A DNA stretch of 64,000 bases from Lachnospiraceae bacterium (GCA_910575155.1 CAJTDX010000014.1:1-64000), one strand, 5' to 3'; positions 28,839 through 39,921 are shown, numbered from the stretch's first letter. Numbers and translations: made by a program. The notes: a model not told the origin generated them from the letters alone.

Positions 28839-30398
28839 TTATCCTACTGTTTTAATGATCAATATCTTATCGCCGCCGCGAATCTGCTCTGAAGCAAGCT
28901 GGTTGGTCTTTACGATTTCTGAAATCGTGGTAAAATTCTCCTTGGCAATATCCCAGAGCTGATCGCCTTCTTTGGCAATGTACCCAATAATACCGGGACT
29001 TTCCTGTAATTGCGCCAGATCCAGCGGCTCCTGCTGCACTTCTGTAATCTTTTTCACCTGCTGCTGCAAAAATACAATGCAGTTAAGACTCAGCACGGCT
29101 TTTACCTCCACCTGGCTGCTGTCGGTCATCACTGTGGTAAGCTGGTCAATGCCAGTCTGCAGATGGTAACGGCAATTATCATTAATTCCCGGAACTTCAA
29201 TCAGATAGTGGAACGGCAGCACGTCTTTTACAGAAGCGACCGGCATCCGGTCGTCGGCCGTTACGTAGAGGATCGTTACCTGCAGCGTACCTTCGACCTG
29301 AATGCCGCCTTCTACAATTTCCGCCCGTTCTGCCACAGCATACCCCTCGCTGGCGCAAATCTGCAGGATCGGCTCCTGATTTTTGTCAATACTCATTTTC
29401 TCTGATATTTTGCATTTGGAAGCATTTCTCAGCAGCAGTTTTTCAAATATGGCATCCTGGTATACTGGCGTTAATTTCTGATTCACGGCATAGAGATCCG
29501 CCACAATCTGATTTTCTTCCTCTGTAAAAATCTGAATCTCCAGATCCAGCACCAGCTCTAAGTGCAGCATCCGTTCTTCTCCGTCGTAATCCGGCTTGAC
29601 TTCCAGCTCCACTCCCGATACGTCATAGGAGACGTCGGCAATCATTTCCTCCGTACAGCCATTGCAGTCGATCGCTCCGGTAAATGGAAGCGCGGTTTCC
29701 ATCCACTGTAAATGTTCTTCCTCTTCTTCTCCTTCATAGAGCACAAATACCAGCGCTTCTCCCTTAAGATTCAGCTGCTGGTCCATCAGACGTGTTTCTA
29801 CGCCCCGAAGCTGTACGCTTTTCCATAAAACCTGCCGGATATTGGGCTTATTGGAAGGCAGAAGGATTTCTTCTTTAAAACGGAACGTATCTTTTTTGGC
29901 AAGAAACAAAGCCATTGCCGCCAGATTCTGGTTCAAAAGCTGTACGCCGCTCTCCTGTTCCACGCCGGTAAGCAGCTCTTCGTCGTAAATCTCATCAATG
30001 ACCGCTTTCAGTACCACCAGGGCCTTGACGCTCAATTTTCTGGAATTGATAATCCCAATCGAAAGATCTTCCATTTCCCACTTTAGCTTAGCCGTATCGT
30101 ATTCATTGGCGCCATCTATGGCAAGGCTTTCCTGAAATGGAATCTCACCCGTCATATTGCTGATTTTCCCTTCCTCCTGGTCGCTGCGGTACAGAAGCGA
30201 GAATTTCAGCACGCCTTTGAGCCATACATGGTCCTGAGTGATGGTAGTTTCATCCAGCATCAGTTCTCCTTTGTCCTGTATAATCCGAATCAAATCCGGT
30301 TTCATATCTGGCACGTTAAAATCATCATCCAACGTAATCTGGGTCATAGCTTTTCCCTTTTCACGGTTCATATGTATGTATCTTTTCGCTAACTCCAC
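28839..30398 (-). CDS. SPOCS (DUF3794) + LysM domain spore-coat-type protein
   Basis: 519 aa with repeated SPOCS-like blocks and C-terminal LysM (YIAKEGDQLWDIAKENFTTISEIVKTNQLASEQIRGGDKILI). Confidence 0.88.
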   Translation of the reverse strand: MELAKRYIHMNREKGKAMTQITLDDDFNVPDMKPDLIRIIQDKGELMLDETTITQDHVWLKGVLKFSLLYRSDQEEGKISNMTGEIPFQESLAIDGANEYDTAKLKWEMEDLSIGIINSRKLSVKALVVLKAVIDEIYDEELLTGVEQESGVQLLNQNLAAMALFLAKKDTFRFKEEILLPSNKPNIRQVLWKSVQLRGVETRLMDQQLNLKGEALVFVLYEGEEEEEHLQWMETALPFTGAIDCNGCTEEMIADVSYDVSGVELEVKPDYDGEERMLHLELVLDLEIQIFTEEENQIVADLYAVNQKLTPVYQDAIFEKLLLRNASKCKISEKMSIDKNQEPILQICASEGYAVAERAEIVEGGIQVEGTLQVTILYVTADDRMPVASVKDVLPFHYLIEVPGINDNCRYHLQTGIDQLTTVMTDSSQVEVKAVLSLNCIVFLQQQVKKITEVQQEPLDLAQLQESPGIIGYIAKEGDQLWDIAKENFTTISEIVKTNQLASEQIRGGDKILIIKTVG

Positions 30399-30401
30399 AA
30401 T

Positions 30402-30457
30402 AAAAACGCTCCTATTCTGAATATTGGTACATTCTATTCAGAATCGAAGCGTTTTAT
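30402..30457 (-). terminator. veg terminator
   Basis: AAAACGCT..ATTCTGAATA...TATTCAGAAT..AGCGTTTT. Confidence 0.8.
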
Positions 30458-30467
30458 TCATTCCTGT

Positions 30468-30725
30468 TTAACACAATTTCATTCTGACATCTCTTGTCAG
30501 CACGTCAGCATAACTGAACGAAAGAAGCTGAGGTGGATTCTTCTCATTCTCATCGTCAACCAAAATGGTAAATACGGAAGGGTAGGCTCCCTGAATCACG
30601 CCTTCTTGAATGTCAACTCTGTTACGGCCTCTGTCGAGCTGGATCATCACCCGGTTCCCCAGTTGTCCTGATACAGATGCTCGTACTTTATTGATATCTG
30701 CTTGCTTTATTGTCATTCTTTCCAC
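30468..30725 (-). CDS. veg: Veg family protein
   Basis: 85 aa; VRASVSGQLGNRVMIQLDRGRNRVDIQEGVIQGAYPSVFTILVD. Confidence 0.93.
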   Translation of the reverse strand: MERMTIKQADINKVRASVSGQLGNRVMIQLDRGRNRVDIQEGVIQGAYPSVFTILVDDENEKNPPQLLSFSYADVLTRDVRMKLC

Positions 30726-30955
30726 CTCATTTCAAAAATTTGAGAAGCTTCTGTTCTGACTAAACACTCTTATATCAAGCCTTACAGGCCTCCCTTGACA
30801 ACCTTATATCTCTTTTAGTATATCACTGCGCTAAATTTCTGTCAAAGGGAAATATGTCTCATAGTTCGACACGATTTGCCGCTTACTCAAAAATAGCCCT
30901 TCCAACTAAAATTGTTATCTGCTAAAATTGTGGTATACAAGGAGGTGGCATACAA

Positions 30956-32134
30956 ATGTCTGAACGGCTGATTTTTCATATTGATGTAAATTCCGCCTAC
31001 CTGTCCTGGACGGCGGCAGAACAGTTAAAACAGGGATCTTCCCTGGATCTTCGCACCATCCCCTCCATTATCGGAGGCGATATGGCAAGCCGCCGCGGCG
31101 TGGTGCTGGCAAAGTCCGGCCCTGCCAAAACGTACGGCATCATAACGGGAGAGCCTGTGGCTCATGCTTTGCAAAAATGCCCCAATCTGCATTTAGAATC
31201 CCCGGATCATCGTTTGTATTCCCAGTACAGCCGCCGACTGATGGATCTGCTGATTTCTTTCTGTCCTTCCATTGAACAGGTCAGTATTGACGAGTGCTAT
31301 ATGGATTTTACAGAGAACAAACATTGTTACAAAAACCCCCGCGACGCCGCTGTCCAGATCAAAGACACGGTAAAAGAATCTCTGGGATTTACGGTAAATA
31401 TCGGAATTTCCACCAACAAACTGCTGGCAAAAATGGCGTCAGACTTCCAGAAGCCGGATAAAGTGCATACCCTGTTTCCGGAAGAAATACCGGAAAAAAT
31501 GTGGCCTCTTCCCGTACGGGAGCTGTTTATGGTGGGAAAAGCCTCAGCCGCCGCTTTGGCAAAGCTGGAAATTTGTACCATCGGCGATCTTGCGCACATA
31601 GATCCTCAAATATTGGAACAGCACATGAAAAGCCATGGGCGGCTGATTTGGAAGTTTGCCAACGGCGTTGATGATTCCCCGGTAAATACGCAGGAAAGCG
31701 AATTAAAATGCGTTGGAAATTCCACTACCCTTGCCAGAAATGCACAGACGGCGGCAGAAGCCAAAAAAACACTGCATTCTCTGTGCCGGCAGGTCTCTTC
31801 CCGACTGCAGAACTACGGACAATATGCAGGGATGGTGAGTACCGAAATACGCTATGCTTCCTTTGTCAGAGTGTCCCATCAAATGCAGCTCCCCTCATCC
31901 ACCTTTGACGAACAGATCCTCTGTCACCATGCATGTCTTTTGTTTGACGAGCTATGGAACGGCGAACCTGTGCGCCTTCTGGGAGTGCATACTTCCAAAC
32001 TTACAGACGAACCGCAGCCCGTACAGCTGAATCTGTTTGACCTGCCCAAAACCCAGAAAGAACAAAAAGCGCAGCAGGCGGCGAAAGCGCTGCAGGATAA
32101 GTATGGGAAAAATATCATCCGCAAAGGCTTCTGA
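30956..32134 (+). CDS. dinB: Y-family DNA polymerase IV
   Basis: IFHIDVNSAYLSWTAAEQL, SIDECYMDFTE, FTVNIGISTNKLLAKMASDFQKPDKVHTL. Confidence 0.94.
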   Translation: MSERLIFHIDVNSAYLSWTAAEQLKQGSSLDLRTIPSIIGGDMASRRGVVLAKSGPAKTYGIITGEPVAHALQKCPNLHLESPDHRLYSQYSRRLMDLLISFCPSIEQVSIDECYMDFTENKHCYKNPRDAAVQIKDTVKESLGFTVNIGISTNKLLAKMASDFQKPDKVHTLFPEEIPEKMWPLPVRELFMVGKASAAALAKLEICTIGDLAHIDPQILEQHMKSHGRLIWKFANGVDDSPVNTQESELKCVGNSTTLARNAQTAAEAKKTLHSLCRQVSSRLQNYGQYAGMVSTEIRYASFVRVSHQMQLPSSTFDEQILCHHACLLFDELWNGEPVRLLGVHTSKLTDEPQPVQLNLFDLPKTQKEQKAQQAAKALQDKYGKNIIRKGF

Positions 32135-32163
32135 CCCCGTCTTACCGTCTGCGTTTTGGAACG

Positions 32164-33927
32164 CTATACGGCAAACTGGCTGTTATAAAGTTCCGAATAA
32201 AAGCCTTTTTTATCAAGCAGTTGGGCATGGCTTCCCTGTTCAATGATGTGCCCTTCCTTCATCACCAGGATTATATCCGCTTCCTGAATCGTGGAAAGGC
32301 GATGCGCTACGATAAAGCTGGTACGTCCTTTCATCATCGTGGCAAAAGCGTTCTGTATTTTCATTTCTGTTCTGGTATCTATGGAGGAAGTCGCCTCGTC
32401 CAATATGAGCATGGGCGGCAGACACAGCATCACCCTGGCAATGCACAAAAGCTGTTTTTGTCCTACAGACAGGCTTCCGCCGTCCTCGCCGATTACGGTA
32501 TCATACCCTTTTGGCAGACGCTTGATAAAGCTGTGCGCATGGGCGGCTTTGGCAGCCGTTAAAATCTCTTCTTCTGATGCATCCGGTTTTCCCATAATAA
32601 GGTTTTCGCGAATGGTTCCCGCCTTGAGCCATGTTTCCTGAAGCACCATGCCATAGCTTTCCCGCAGACTTTTGCGGGTAACGTCCCGAATGTCCGTTCC
32701 TTCCACCTCAATGCTGCCGCTGTCCACATCATAGAAACGCATCAGCAGATTGATCATGGTGGTCTTTCCGCATCCGGTGGGACCGACAATCGCCACGCGC
32801 TCTCCGGGTTTTACCTTAAGGTTGAAATCCTCAATCAGTTTCCGTTCCGGCACATAGGAAAAACAAACATGCGACAACTCCACATTTCCTTTTACATCCG
32901 TCAATTTCTTCACGTTTTGCGGTTCCGCAATCTGCGGTTCCTCCTCAATCAGCGCAAAAATCCGCTCCGCACATGCAAGCGCATTCTGCAGCTCAGTCAC
33001 CACGCCGGAAATCTCATTAAAGGGTTTGGTATACTGATTGGCATAACTCAGAAAACAGGAAAGCTGGCCTACAGTAAAGGCTGCGCCGCCAGCCATGGCA
33101 AACAGCGCTCCCACAAGCGTCACTCCTGTATATACCAGGCTGTTTACAAAACGGGTTCCGGGGTTGGTCAGGGAAGAGAAAAACGTGGCATTCAAAGAAG
33201 CCTGTTCCAGCCTTCTGTTAATCTCATCGAATTTCTCCAGCACATCCTCCTCTTTGGAAAACGCCTGCACCACTTTCTGGTTTTCGATCATTTCATTGAT
33301 CAGAGCGGTCTGTTCTCCCCTGGTGGAAGACTGGAGCATAAACATGGAAAACGTCCTCCGCGCAATAAATGCCGCCACAAAAAGGGACACCGGCGTTACC
33401 AGCACCACCACCAGCGTAATCTTGAAATTTATACTGATCATAAATAACAGTGTTCCCAAAATAGTGACTACCCCTGTAAATAACTGGGAAAATCCCATCA
33501 AAAGCCCGTCTGCAAACTGGTCCACATCTGCAATTACTCTGCTCACCAGCTCTCCATGGGAATGTCCGTCAATATACTTTAAGGGAAGAATTTCCAGTCT
33601 GGCAAAGGCTTCCCGCCGCACGTCCCGCACCACTTCATAGGTAATCTTATTGTTGCACACGTTCATCAGCCATTGCGCCAGCGCCGCCAACAGAATCACA
33701 ACCGCCATCCGCACCAGCAATTCTGTGATTACCGGAAACTCCACCTGTCCCGGAGCAATCACATGGTCAATAACCTGTCCGGTAAGCACCGGAATATATA
33801 AGGTGGAGGCTACCGTCACCACGGCAAAGATTAATGATAGCGCCAGATAAATCCGGTATGCCTGAATATAGCTCAAAACTTTTTTCAGGGTTTCCGGCTG
33901 ATATTTTTTATCGTTCTTCTTCATCAC
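32164..33927 (-). CDS. ABC exporter, fused permease-ATPase
   Basis: Walker A VGPTGCGKTT, signature LSVGQKQLLCIARVML, Walker B MLILDEATSSID. Confidence 0.95.
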   Translation of the reverse strand: MMKKNDKKYQPETLKKVLSYIQAYRIYLALSLIFAVVTVASTLYIPVLTGQVIDHVIAPGQVEFPVITELLVRMAVVILLAALAQWLMNVCNNKITYEVVRDVRREAFARLEILPLKYIDGHSHGELVSRVIADVDQFADGLLMGFSQLFTGVVTILGTLLFMISINFKITLVVVLVTPVSLFVAAFIARRTFSMFMLQSSTRGEQTALINEMIENQKVVQAFSKEEDVLEKFDEINRRLEQASLNATFFSSLTNPGTRFVNSLVYTGVTLVGALFAMAGGAAFTVGQLSCFLSYANQYTKPFNEISGVVTELQNALACAERIFALIEEEPQIAEPQNVKKLTDVKGNVELSHVCFSYVPERKLIEDFNLKVKPGERVAIVGPTGCGKTTMINLLMRFYDVDSGSIEVEGTDIRDVTRKSLRESYGMVLQETWLKAGTIRENLIMGKPDASEEEILTAAKAAHAHSFIKRLPKGYDTVIGEDGGSLSVGQKQLLCIARVMLCLPPMLILDEATSSIDTRTEMKIQNAFATMMKGRTSFIVAHRLSTIQEADIILVMKEGHIIEQGSHAQLLDKKGFYSELYNSQFAV

Positions 33928-33939
33928 ACACCTCCTGCT

Positions 33940-35685
33940 CTACTGGTTCTTAAACTGAGACTCATGGATTTCCTGATAAACCTGGCAATGCTGTAAAAGC
34001 TCTTCATGAGTTCCCATGCCTGCAATCTCTCCGTCATCCAGCACAATAATTTTATCGGCGTGCTGAATGGAAGAGGTGCGCTGAGATACAATAAATACCG
34101 TAGGAGTTCCCTCCATTTCACGAATCGCTTTGCGCAGCCTGGCGTCCGTCGCATAATCCAGAGCGGACGCGCTGTCGTCAAGAATGAGAATTTCCGGTTT
34201 CCGCACCAGCGCGCGGGCAATGGTAAGACGCTGCCTTTGCCCGCCGGAAAAATTCTTTCCTCCCTGCTCCACGGGTGCGTCCAGCTTTCCTTCCTTTCCT
34301 TCTACCACTTCTCTTGCCTGCGCTGTATCCAGCGCCTGAAACAGTTCCTGATCTGTGGCGTCAGCCTTGCCCCAGCAGAGATTTTCGCGGATGGTTCCCT
34401 GAAACAGCACCGCCTTTTGCATAACAATTCCCACTTTCTGCCGCAGCTCCTCCAGAGAAAATTCTTTTACATTTTTTCCCTGAATCAGCACTTCTCCGGC
34501 AGTGGCATCATAAAAACGGGGAATCAGATGTACCAATGTAGTTTTTCCCGAACCGGTGCCGCCAATGACGCCGACGGTTTCCCCCTTTTCTACTGAAAAA
34601 TCAATATCCGACAAGCTTTCCGCCCCGGCCCCCTGATAAGCCATTCCCACATGGGAAAACTGCACCATGGGACTTCGCCTGTTCACAGGCTGGAACGCTT
34701 TACCGCCCGTCTGCTCTGCGGGCATACTGCTTTTCATTTCTAATATGGATGAAATCCGCTTTCCACACGCCGCTGCCTTGGTAATGGTAATAATCAGGTT
34801 TGCAAGCTTAATAAGCTCCACGAGAATCTGGGACATATAATTTACCAGAGCCACCACTTCTCCCTGCGTGAGACTGCCGATATTTACCTGAACGGCTCCG
34901 GTATAGAGCAGAACAATAGTCGCCGCATTGATCATGATAAACGTTAGCGGATTCAAAAATGCGCTGATTTTTCCCACGTAATTCTGCATGGACGTCAGGC
35001 TTTCCAGACCTTCCTCAAACCTTCTCTTTTCCTCCTCCTCTTTATGGAAGGCGCGGATTACCCTGGCTCCGGTAAGATTTTCCCTGGTGATTCCCAGTAC
35101 CTTATCCAGACGTTCCTGTACTTTGCGGTACAAAGGAATGCTCACCGCCATAATGCCGAACACCACCAGCGAGAGAAGCGGGATTGTCACTGCAAAAATC
35201 AGCGCCGCCTTCACATCAATGGTAAACGCCATAACCATCGCTCCAAACACAATAAAGGGGGAACGCAGAAACAGCCGCAGCACCATATTCACTCCGGACT
35301 GTACCTGATTGATATCGCTGGTCATACGGGTAATCAGCGTTGCCGTACCTGCCCTGTCGATTTCGGAAAAGGAAAAAGTCTGGATATGGGCAAACAATGC
35401 ATGGCGTACCCCCGTTCCAAAGCCTGCCGCCGCCTTTGCCGCAAAATACTGCGCCGTCACTGAGCAGAGCAGCCCAATCAGTCCCAGCGCCACCATCAGC
35501 AGAGACATCTTCCATATAAAATTTCTGTCCTGCTCCGCAATCCCCACATCAATTACCGCTGACACCGCCAGAGGTACAATCAGCTCAAAAGTTGCCTCCA
35601 GCATTTTAAACAGAGGCGCTAAGACGCACTCTTTTTTGTAATTTTTTAAATACGCCAGTAATTTTTTCATAAAGATTCCTTTCAC
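33940..35685 (-). CDS. ABC exporter, fused permease-ATPase (partner)
   Basis: GGTGSGKTTLVHLIPRFYD; FSGGQRQRLTIARALVRKPEILILDDSASALD. Confidence 0.95.
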   Translation of the reverse strand: MKGIFMKKLLAYLKNYKKECVLAPLFKMLEATFELIVPLAVSAVIDVGIAEQDRNFIWKMSLLMVALGLIGLLCSVTAQYFAAKAAAGFGTGVRHALFAHIQTFSFSEIDRAGTATLITRMTSDINQVQSGVNMVLRLFLRSPFIVFGAMVMAFTIDVKAALIFAVTIPLLSLVVFGIMAVSIPLYRKVQERLDKVLGITRENLTGARVIRAFHKEEEEKRRFEEGLESLTSMQNYVGKISAFLNPLTFIMINAATIVLLYTGAVQVNIGSLTQGEVVALVNYMSQILVELIKLANLIITITKAAACGKRISSILEMKSSMPAEQTGGKAFQPVNRRSPMVQFSHVGMAYQGAGAESLSDIDFSVEKGETVGVIGGTGSGKTTLVHLIPRFYDATAGEVLIQGKNVKEFSLEELRQKVGIVMQKAVLFQGTIRENLCWGKADATDQELFQALDTAQAREVVEGKEGKLDAPVEQGGKNFSGGQRQRLTIARALVRKPEILILDDSASALDYATDARLRKAIREMEGTPTVFIVSQRTSSIQHADKIIVLDDGEIAGMGTHEELLQHCQVYQEIHESQFKNQ

Positions 35686-35784
35686 TCTTTATTCTTATAT
35701 TTTACTTATGTTCCGGGTATTCTTTTATTTTATCCATTTCCCGGTAAAAGAAATTATACATAATTTTCCATAAAAATTCAAATA

Positions 35785-35818
35785 GCAAAACAGAGACGCC
35801 GAAGCGTCTCTGTTATAC
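35785..35818 (-). terminator. Terminator after FtsX-like permease gene
   Basis: AACAGAGACGC-TTCG-GCGTCTCTGTTTT. Confidence 0.88.
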
Positions 35819-38269
35819 TTATCCCTGATAATTAATGCGTTCCACCAAAGATTCCCGGCGCAGATTCCTGCTGAGCAAAAAGGAAAGCGTACCCTGCAGC
35901 AGAAGGATCGTTAGAATCATAATGCCAATCTCAGGCCACGGAACATGATATTCATTGATTCCGAAAATGTGAATCTCTTTGGCATAGCAGAAAAGAGCAT
36001 ATCCCATTGGACTTCCAACCGCCAGAGAAACCGCCACGGTTCCTGCAGAAAATAAAATCCCCTCCAATTGCAGCATCAGATTGAGCTGGCGGTTCGTCAT
36101 TCCCACTGCCTGCAGCACTCCCAGTTCCCGTTTCCTGGTTACTACTCCGGTAATAATTGTGTTAGCCATATTCATAAAGCCAATAACTCCTAAAAACCCC
36201 AGAACTATATAGATTCCCCACTGCATGATATGCGTGCTCGCCTTTACAGTTGTCATCACGCTGTCATAAGAATCTGTCTTTACATGCGTCACTCCTGTCA
36301 AAAGTTCCTGTATGGCCGCTTCCACATTCTCTTTATCCTGCTTACGGCAGTCAATCCAAATCTTTTCCGTAACGTCTTCTGTAATGCCGAGTTTCTGGAA
36401 GGTCTCCTCTGTGATCACCCAGGAAGCCGGAGCGCTTCCAAAAGCTCCCATAAGCGCTCCCTGGTATACCGCCTGGCCTCCGGTCAAATCTCTCAGAATC
36501 ATCTCCTGCCCCAGCTCGTAGCCATAATCTTCCATAAATACAGAATATCCGTAAATAATGCCATTTTCCGCGCTTACTTTATCATAATCCACCGTTCCCA
36601 GAGCAGATCCTTTGCCAAAACGTTCAAATTCCTCCCGGTTCATCACACAGATACTTGTACGGCTTCCTTCTTCATCCATGTTGTCCCGGCTTAAATTTTC
36701 CCCGCAAAAAAGTTTGCGGCTTCTGACCTCCGTGACGCCCGGAATCTTTCTTAACTGCTCCTGCAGTTTTGTTCCCAACGGATTTTCCTTCTGTATCGAA
36801 AAGAGATTATTTTCCGGATATGCCTCATCGTTCAAAGACGCGTCCAATTCGATAGAGAACTGCCCGTATTCCATGCTGCGCCGGACTTCAAACTCGTTAT
36901 CTATGTTCCCTGCAAAATTTGCCAGCGTCACAAACAGCACACAGGATAATCCCATAGTAATTATGGTAATTACGGTTCTGCTGCGGTTCGCGGCCAAACC
37001 GGACAGCGTCATGCTCCATACTGAAATTTTTCTGCGTCCTTTCCGCAGGCTGTTCCTGCGGCTGGTACTTTCCTGATAACGGATCGCTTCCACCGGTGAA
37101 ATTTTTGCCGCCGCCCGCATAGGACGGGCCAAAGCCAGACGGACTGTCATAAGAACTGCCAGCGTTACCAGCAACAGCAGCGGCAGGGACAGTATTGATA
37201 CATTCGTCAGTTGCGTATCTGTTATTCTTTCACTGATTTTTAAAATCATTTGATGAAACAAGACAGCCGCAGCGCCGCAGCCTGCCAGCAATCCCAGAGG
37301 AATCGCTGCTGCGGACAAAAGCATTCCTTCTCTGAGAATCATTTTTCTCATCTGCTTTCTGGTCGCTCCCAAAGCTCTGATTTTGCCATATTCCTGAACT
37401 TTCTGCACCATTCCAACCTGAAAAATATTATAAATAACCACAACGGATACCAGAATTACTACGAATGCAATCACGATACAGGTCGTAACCGTCTCCGTCC
37501 CCGGATTGTACGTCCACATCAGATACATGGAATTGAGAGAAATATTGTTCTGTTCAATTCCGCAGCGTTCTCCCAATTCCTGGATAAACTCCTCACAATT
37601 ATCCCCGTTTAATGCCAAAGATTCATTTAAGCGAAACGTTACCCCATAAGAGCGTATGTCTTCCGGATACAAAGACTCATAAAATTCCTGGGAAACGTAA
37701 CCCTGAAATGCTTTCTGAACCGTTCCCATTTTCTGTGATTTTACCACGCCGCTGACAACAAACTCTTTTTCTTCAAATTTGCTGCGATTATCTATGCGAA
37801 ATGGAATTGTCACACGATCTCCCTGTCTGGCGTTCTCAAGCCCCAGATGTGCAAAAAATTCTGCCGGCGCCGCTATTTCGTTTTCTTTTTGAGGCAATGT
37901 ACCCTCTTGCAGGGAGTGGACAAAATTTATATTTTCTGCGGCATTGAGATCCATAAACGACAGTCCCATATCAATATTACGATCGCCTGAATTAATCTGG
38001 GCCGCGTAGGCTGTTTTTCCCACGTGGGTAAACTCACTGCGCAGTTTGATGGTCTCATACTGTTTTTCTGTAACCCTGTTGAAGGCCGCTGTATAATTTC
38101 CATAAAGATTGCCCGCATTGCGGCGGTTATGCTCTGCCATTCCGTATCCAAAGCCGGCCACCGCCGTAAGGAGCAGGGTGGTCAGGAAAATGGAAAGTAT
38201 AATTAAAATACTTCTAAAGCGATTCTGGCGTACATTGGCGAGCGCCAGTCCATGAATCGTATGTTTCAT
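35819..38269 (-). CDS. ABC transporter permease (FtsX/MacB-like)
   Basis: 816 aa; two FtsX-like blocks (QEYGKIRALGATRKQMRKMILREGMLL; KRELGVLQAVGMTNRQLNLMLQLEGILF). Confidence 0.93.
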   Translation of the reverse strand: MKHTIHGLALANVRQNRFRSILIILSIFLTTLLLTAVAGFGYGMAEHNRRNAGNLYGNYTAAFNRVTEKQYETIKLRSEFTHVGKTAYAAQINSGDRNIDMGLSFMDLNAAENINFVHSLQEGTLPQKENEIAAPAEFFAHLGLENARQGDRVTIPFRIDNRSKFEEKEFVVSGVVKSQKMGTVQKAFQGYVSQEFYESLYPEDIRSYGVTFRLNESLALNGDNCEEFIQELGERCGIEQNNISLNSMYLMWTYNPGTETVTTCIVIAFVVILVSVVVIYNIFQVGMVQKVQEYGKIRALGATRKQMRKMILREGMLLSAAAIPLGLLAGCGAAAVLFHQMILKISERITDTQLTNVSILSLPLLLLVTLAVLMTVRLALARPMRAAAKISPVEAIRYQESTSRRNSLRKGRRKISVWSMTLSGLAANRSRTVITIITMGLSCVLFVTLANFAGNIDNEFEVRRSMEYGQFSIELDASLNDEAYPENNLFSIQKENPLGTKLQEQLRKIPGVTEVRSRKLFCGENLSRDNMDEEGSRTSICVMNREEFERFGKGSALGTVDYDKVSAENGIIYGYSVFMEDYGYELGQEMILRDLTGGQAVYQGALMGAFGSAPASWVITEETFQKLGITEDVTEKIWIDCRKQDKENVEAAIQELLTGVTHVKTDSYDSVMTTVKASTHIMQWGIYIVLGFLGVIGFMNMANTIITGVVTRKRELGVLQAVGMTNRQLNLMLQLEGILFSAGTVAVSLAVGSPMGYALFCYAKEIHIFGINEYHVPWPEIGIMILTILLLQGTLSFLLSRNLRRESLVERINYQG

Positions 38270-38940
38270 CTCTGCTCCACCACCTTTCCGTCCTCAATCA
38301 CCAGAATACGGTCTGCAATCTGTGCAATATCCTGATCATGGGTAATCATCACCAGTGTCTGCCCGTATTTTTGCGCCGACAGTTTTAAAAGTCCCACTAC
38401 CTCGCCGCTGGTCCTGGAATCCAGATTTCCGGTGGGTTCGTCGGCAAGAATCACATCCGGTTTCGAGGCAAGCGCCCGCGCAATCGCCACTCTTTGCTGC
38501 TGGCCTCCGGAAAGGGTATGGGGGAGATTGTGTATCTTGTCCTGAATCCCCAGCGTCTGTATAATATCCGATACAAAGCTTTCGTCCGCTTCTCTTCCAT
38601 CCAGTCCGATGGGAAGCACAATGTTTTCCCATACATTGATGGAAGATACCAGATTAAATGCCTGAAAGATAAAACCTATTTTTCTTCTGCGGAATACCGC
38701 AAGTTCTTCTTCTTTTAAGGCGAATATATTCTTTCCCTTCATCCACACGGTTCCGCTTGTGGGAACGTCAAGTCCCCCCAGAAGATGCAGCAGGGTGCTT
38801 TTCCCAGACCCGGATTTTCCCACAATCGCTGCAAATTCACCTTTCTGAATGGCAATCTCAGCGTTTTTCACTGCCTGTACCTGGCTGTCTCCTGTTCCAT
38901 AATATTTGCATAACTGTTCTGTTCTTACTATTGTTTCCAT
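38266..38940 (-). CDS. ABC transporter ATP-binding protein (LolD/MacB type)
   Basis: GKSGSGKSTLLHLLGGLD; LSGGQQQRVAIARALASKPDVILADEPTGNLD. Start re-assigned to METIVRTEQL. Confidence 0.95.
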   Translation of the reverse strand: METIVRTEQLCKYYGTGDSQVQAVKNAEIAIQKGEFAAIVGKSGSGKSTLLHLLGGLDVPTSGTVWMKGKNIFALKEEELAVFRRRKIGFIFQAFNLVSSINVWENIVLPIGLDGREADESFVSDIIQTLGIQDKIHNLPHTLSGGQQQRVAIARALASKPDVILADEPTGNLDSRTSGEVVGLLKLSAQKYGQTLVMITHDQDIAQIADRILVIEDGKVVEQR

Positions 38941-39079
38941 GATATCCTCCCTGCAAACTGATTTGATATCATACAGTTTACCCGAAGTTTCTTTCAGTTT
39001 GCTTGCAAAACAGGAAAAAATACTTACAGTTTTGTAAGACTCCTGCAGATGCCTTGAAGACATCAGATCTTTCGTATGC

Positions 39080-39115
39080 AAAAAAGAACCTGGCAATTGC
39101 CAGGCTCTTTTTTGC
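39080..39115. terminator. Bidirectional terminator
   Basis: AAAAGAACCTGGCAATTGCCAGGCTCTTTTTT. Confidence 0.85.
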
Positions 39116-39165
39116 AGGACGCGCTCAAAATTACGCTCCTCTGATATCTTCGGGAACAGAACCGT

Positions 39166-39669
39166 TTAACGGACCTTTACGCTGTTTACTTTACTGTAAG
39201 CTCCGTAAACCGTCATGCTTCCCACTTTCTTATATGCGCGTACGCGGATAAAATATTTCTTCTTGCTCTTTAACTTCTTAACGGTAAGTTTTGTCTTTCC
39301 CGCACTCACTGTTTTTGTCACAGCGTTCTTCATGTTTTTCTTTAACGCATATTGAACTTCGTAGCCAGATGCGCCTGTTTCTGCTTTCCAGGAAATCTGA
39401 AGCTGTTTTTTCTTTTTACTTGCAGGCTTCTTCTGTGTCACTTTCTTTACATTTACCTGCTGTTTCTTCGCCTCATTTAATTCCTTCTGTTTCGCATCTA
39501 ACTCTTCCTGTTTCGCATTTAACTCGTTCTGCTTTGCATCCAGTTCTTCCTGTTTCGCATTTAACTCGTTTTGCTTTGTTTCCAGCTCTTCCTGCGCATT
39601 CTTTAAGTTCGTAACCGCCTCATTCATATCCTTTGTGGCGTCTTCCAAATCTTTTTTAGCTTCTTTTTA
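39166..39669 (-). pseudogene. Probable 5'-truncated surface-protein remnant (coiled-coil + Fn3-like)
   Basis: Frame opens directly after an in-frame TAA (KEAKKDLEDATKDMNEAVTNLKNAQEELETKQNELNAKQEELDAKQ...), only a TTG candidate start, no signal peptide, intact Fn3-like C-terminus. Confidence 0.6.
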
Positions 39670-39803
39670 TTGTATTTAGAATATCTTAACTTTAACACTG
39701 TCATACGCCCGTCTCAATGGCTTTGTCGCAAACGGCAGATATAAGCGCAAGCAGAGAAAATATGTCGTAAACTGCATTTATTCCGGCGTGAAAATTGTCA
39801 AAC

Positions 39804-39900
39804 GGAACAAAGCGGACAAGCCCGCTTCCACTTCCCTGAGTCCTCAATCCCCCCAAAGATTGCACTCTTTGAGGCGCCGCGTGCAGTCACTTTAGCGATA
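39804..39900. repeat. Dispersed intergenic element, copy C
   Basis: AACAAAGCGGACAAGCCCGCTTCCACTTCCC...CTTTGAGGCGCCGCGTGCAGTCA. Confidence 0.5.
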
Positions 39901-39921
39901 TCATACCTTTCATAGAAAAAG

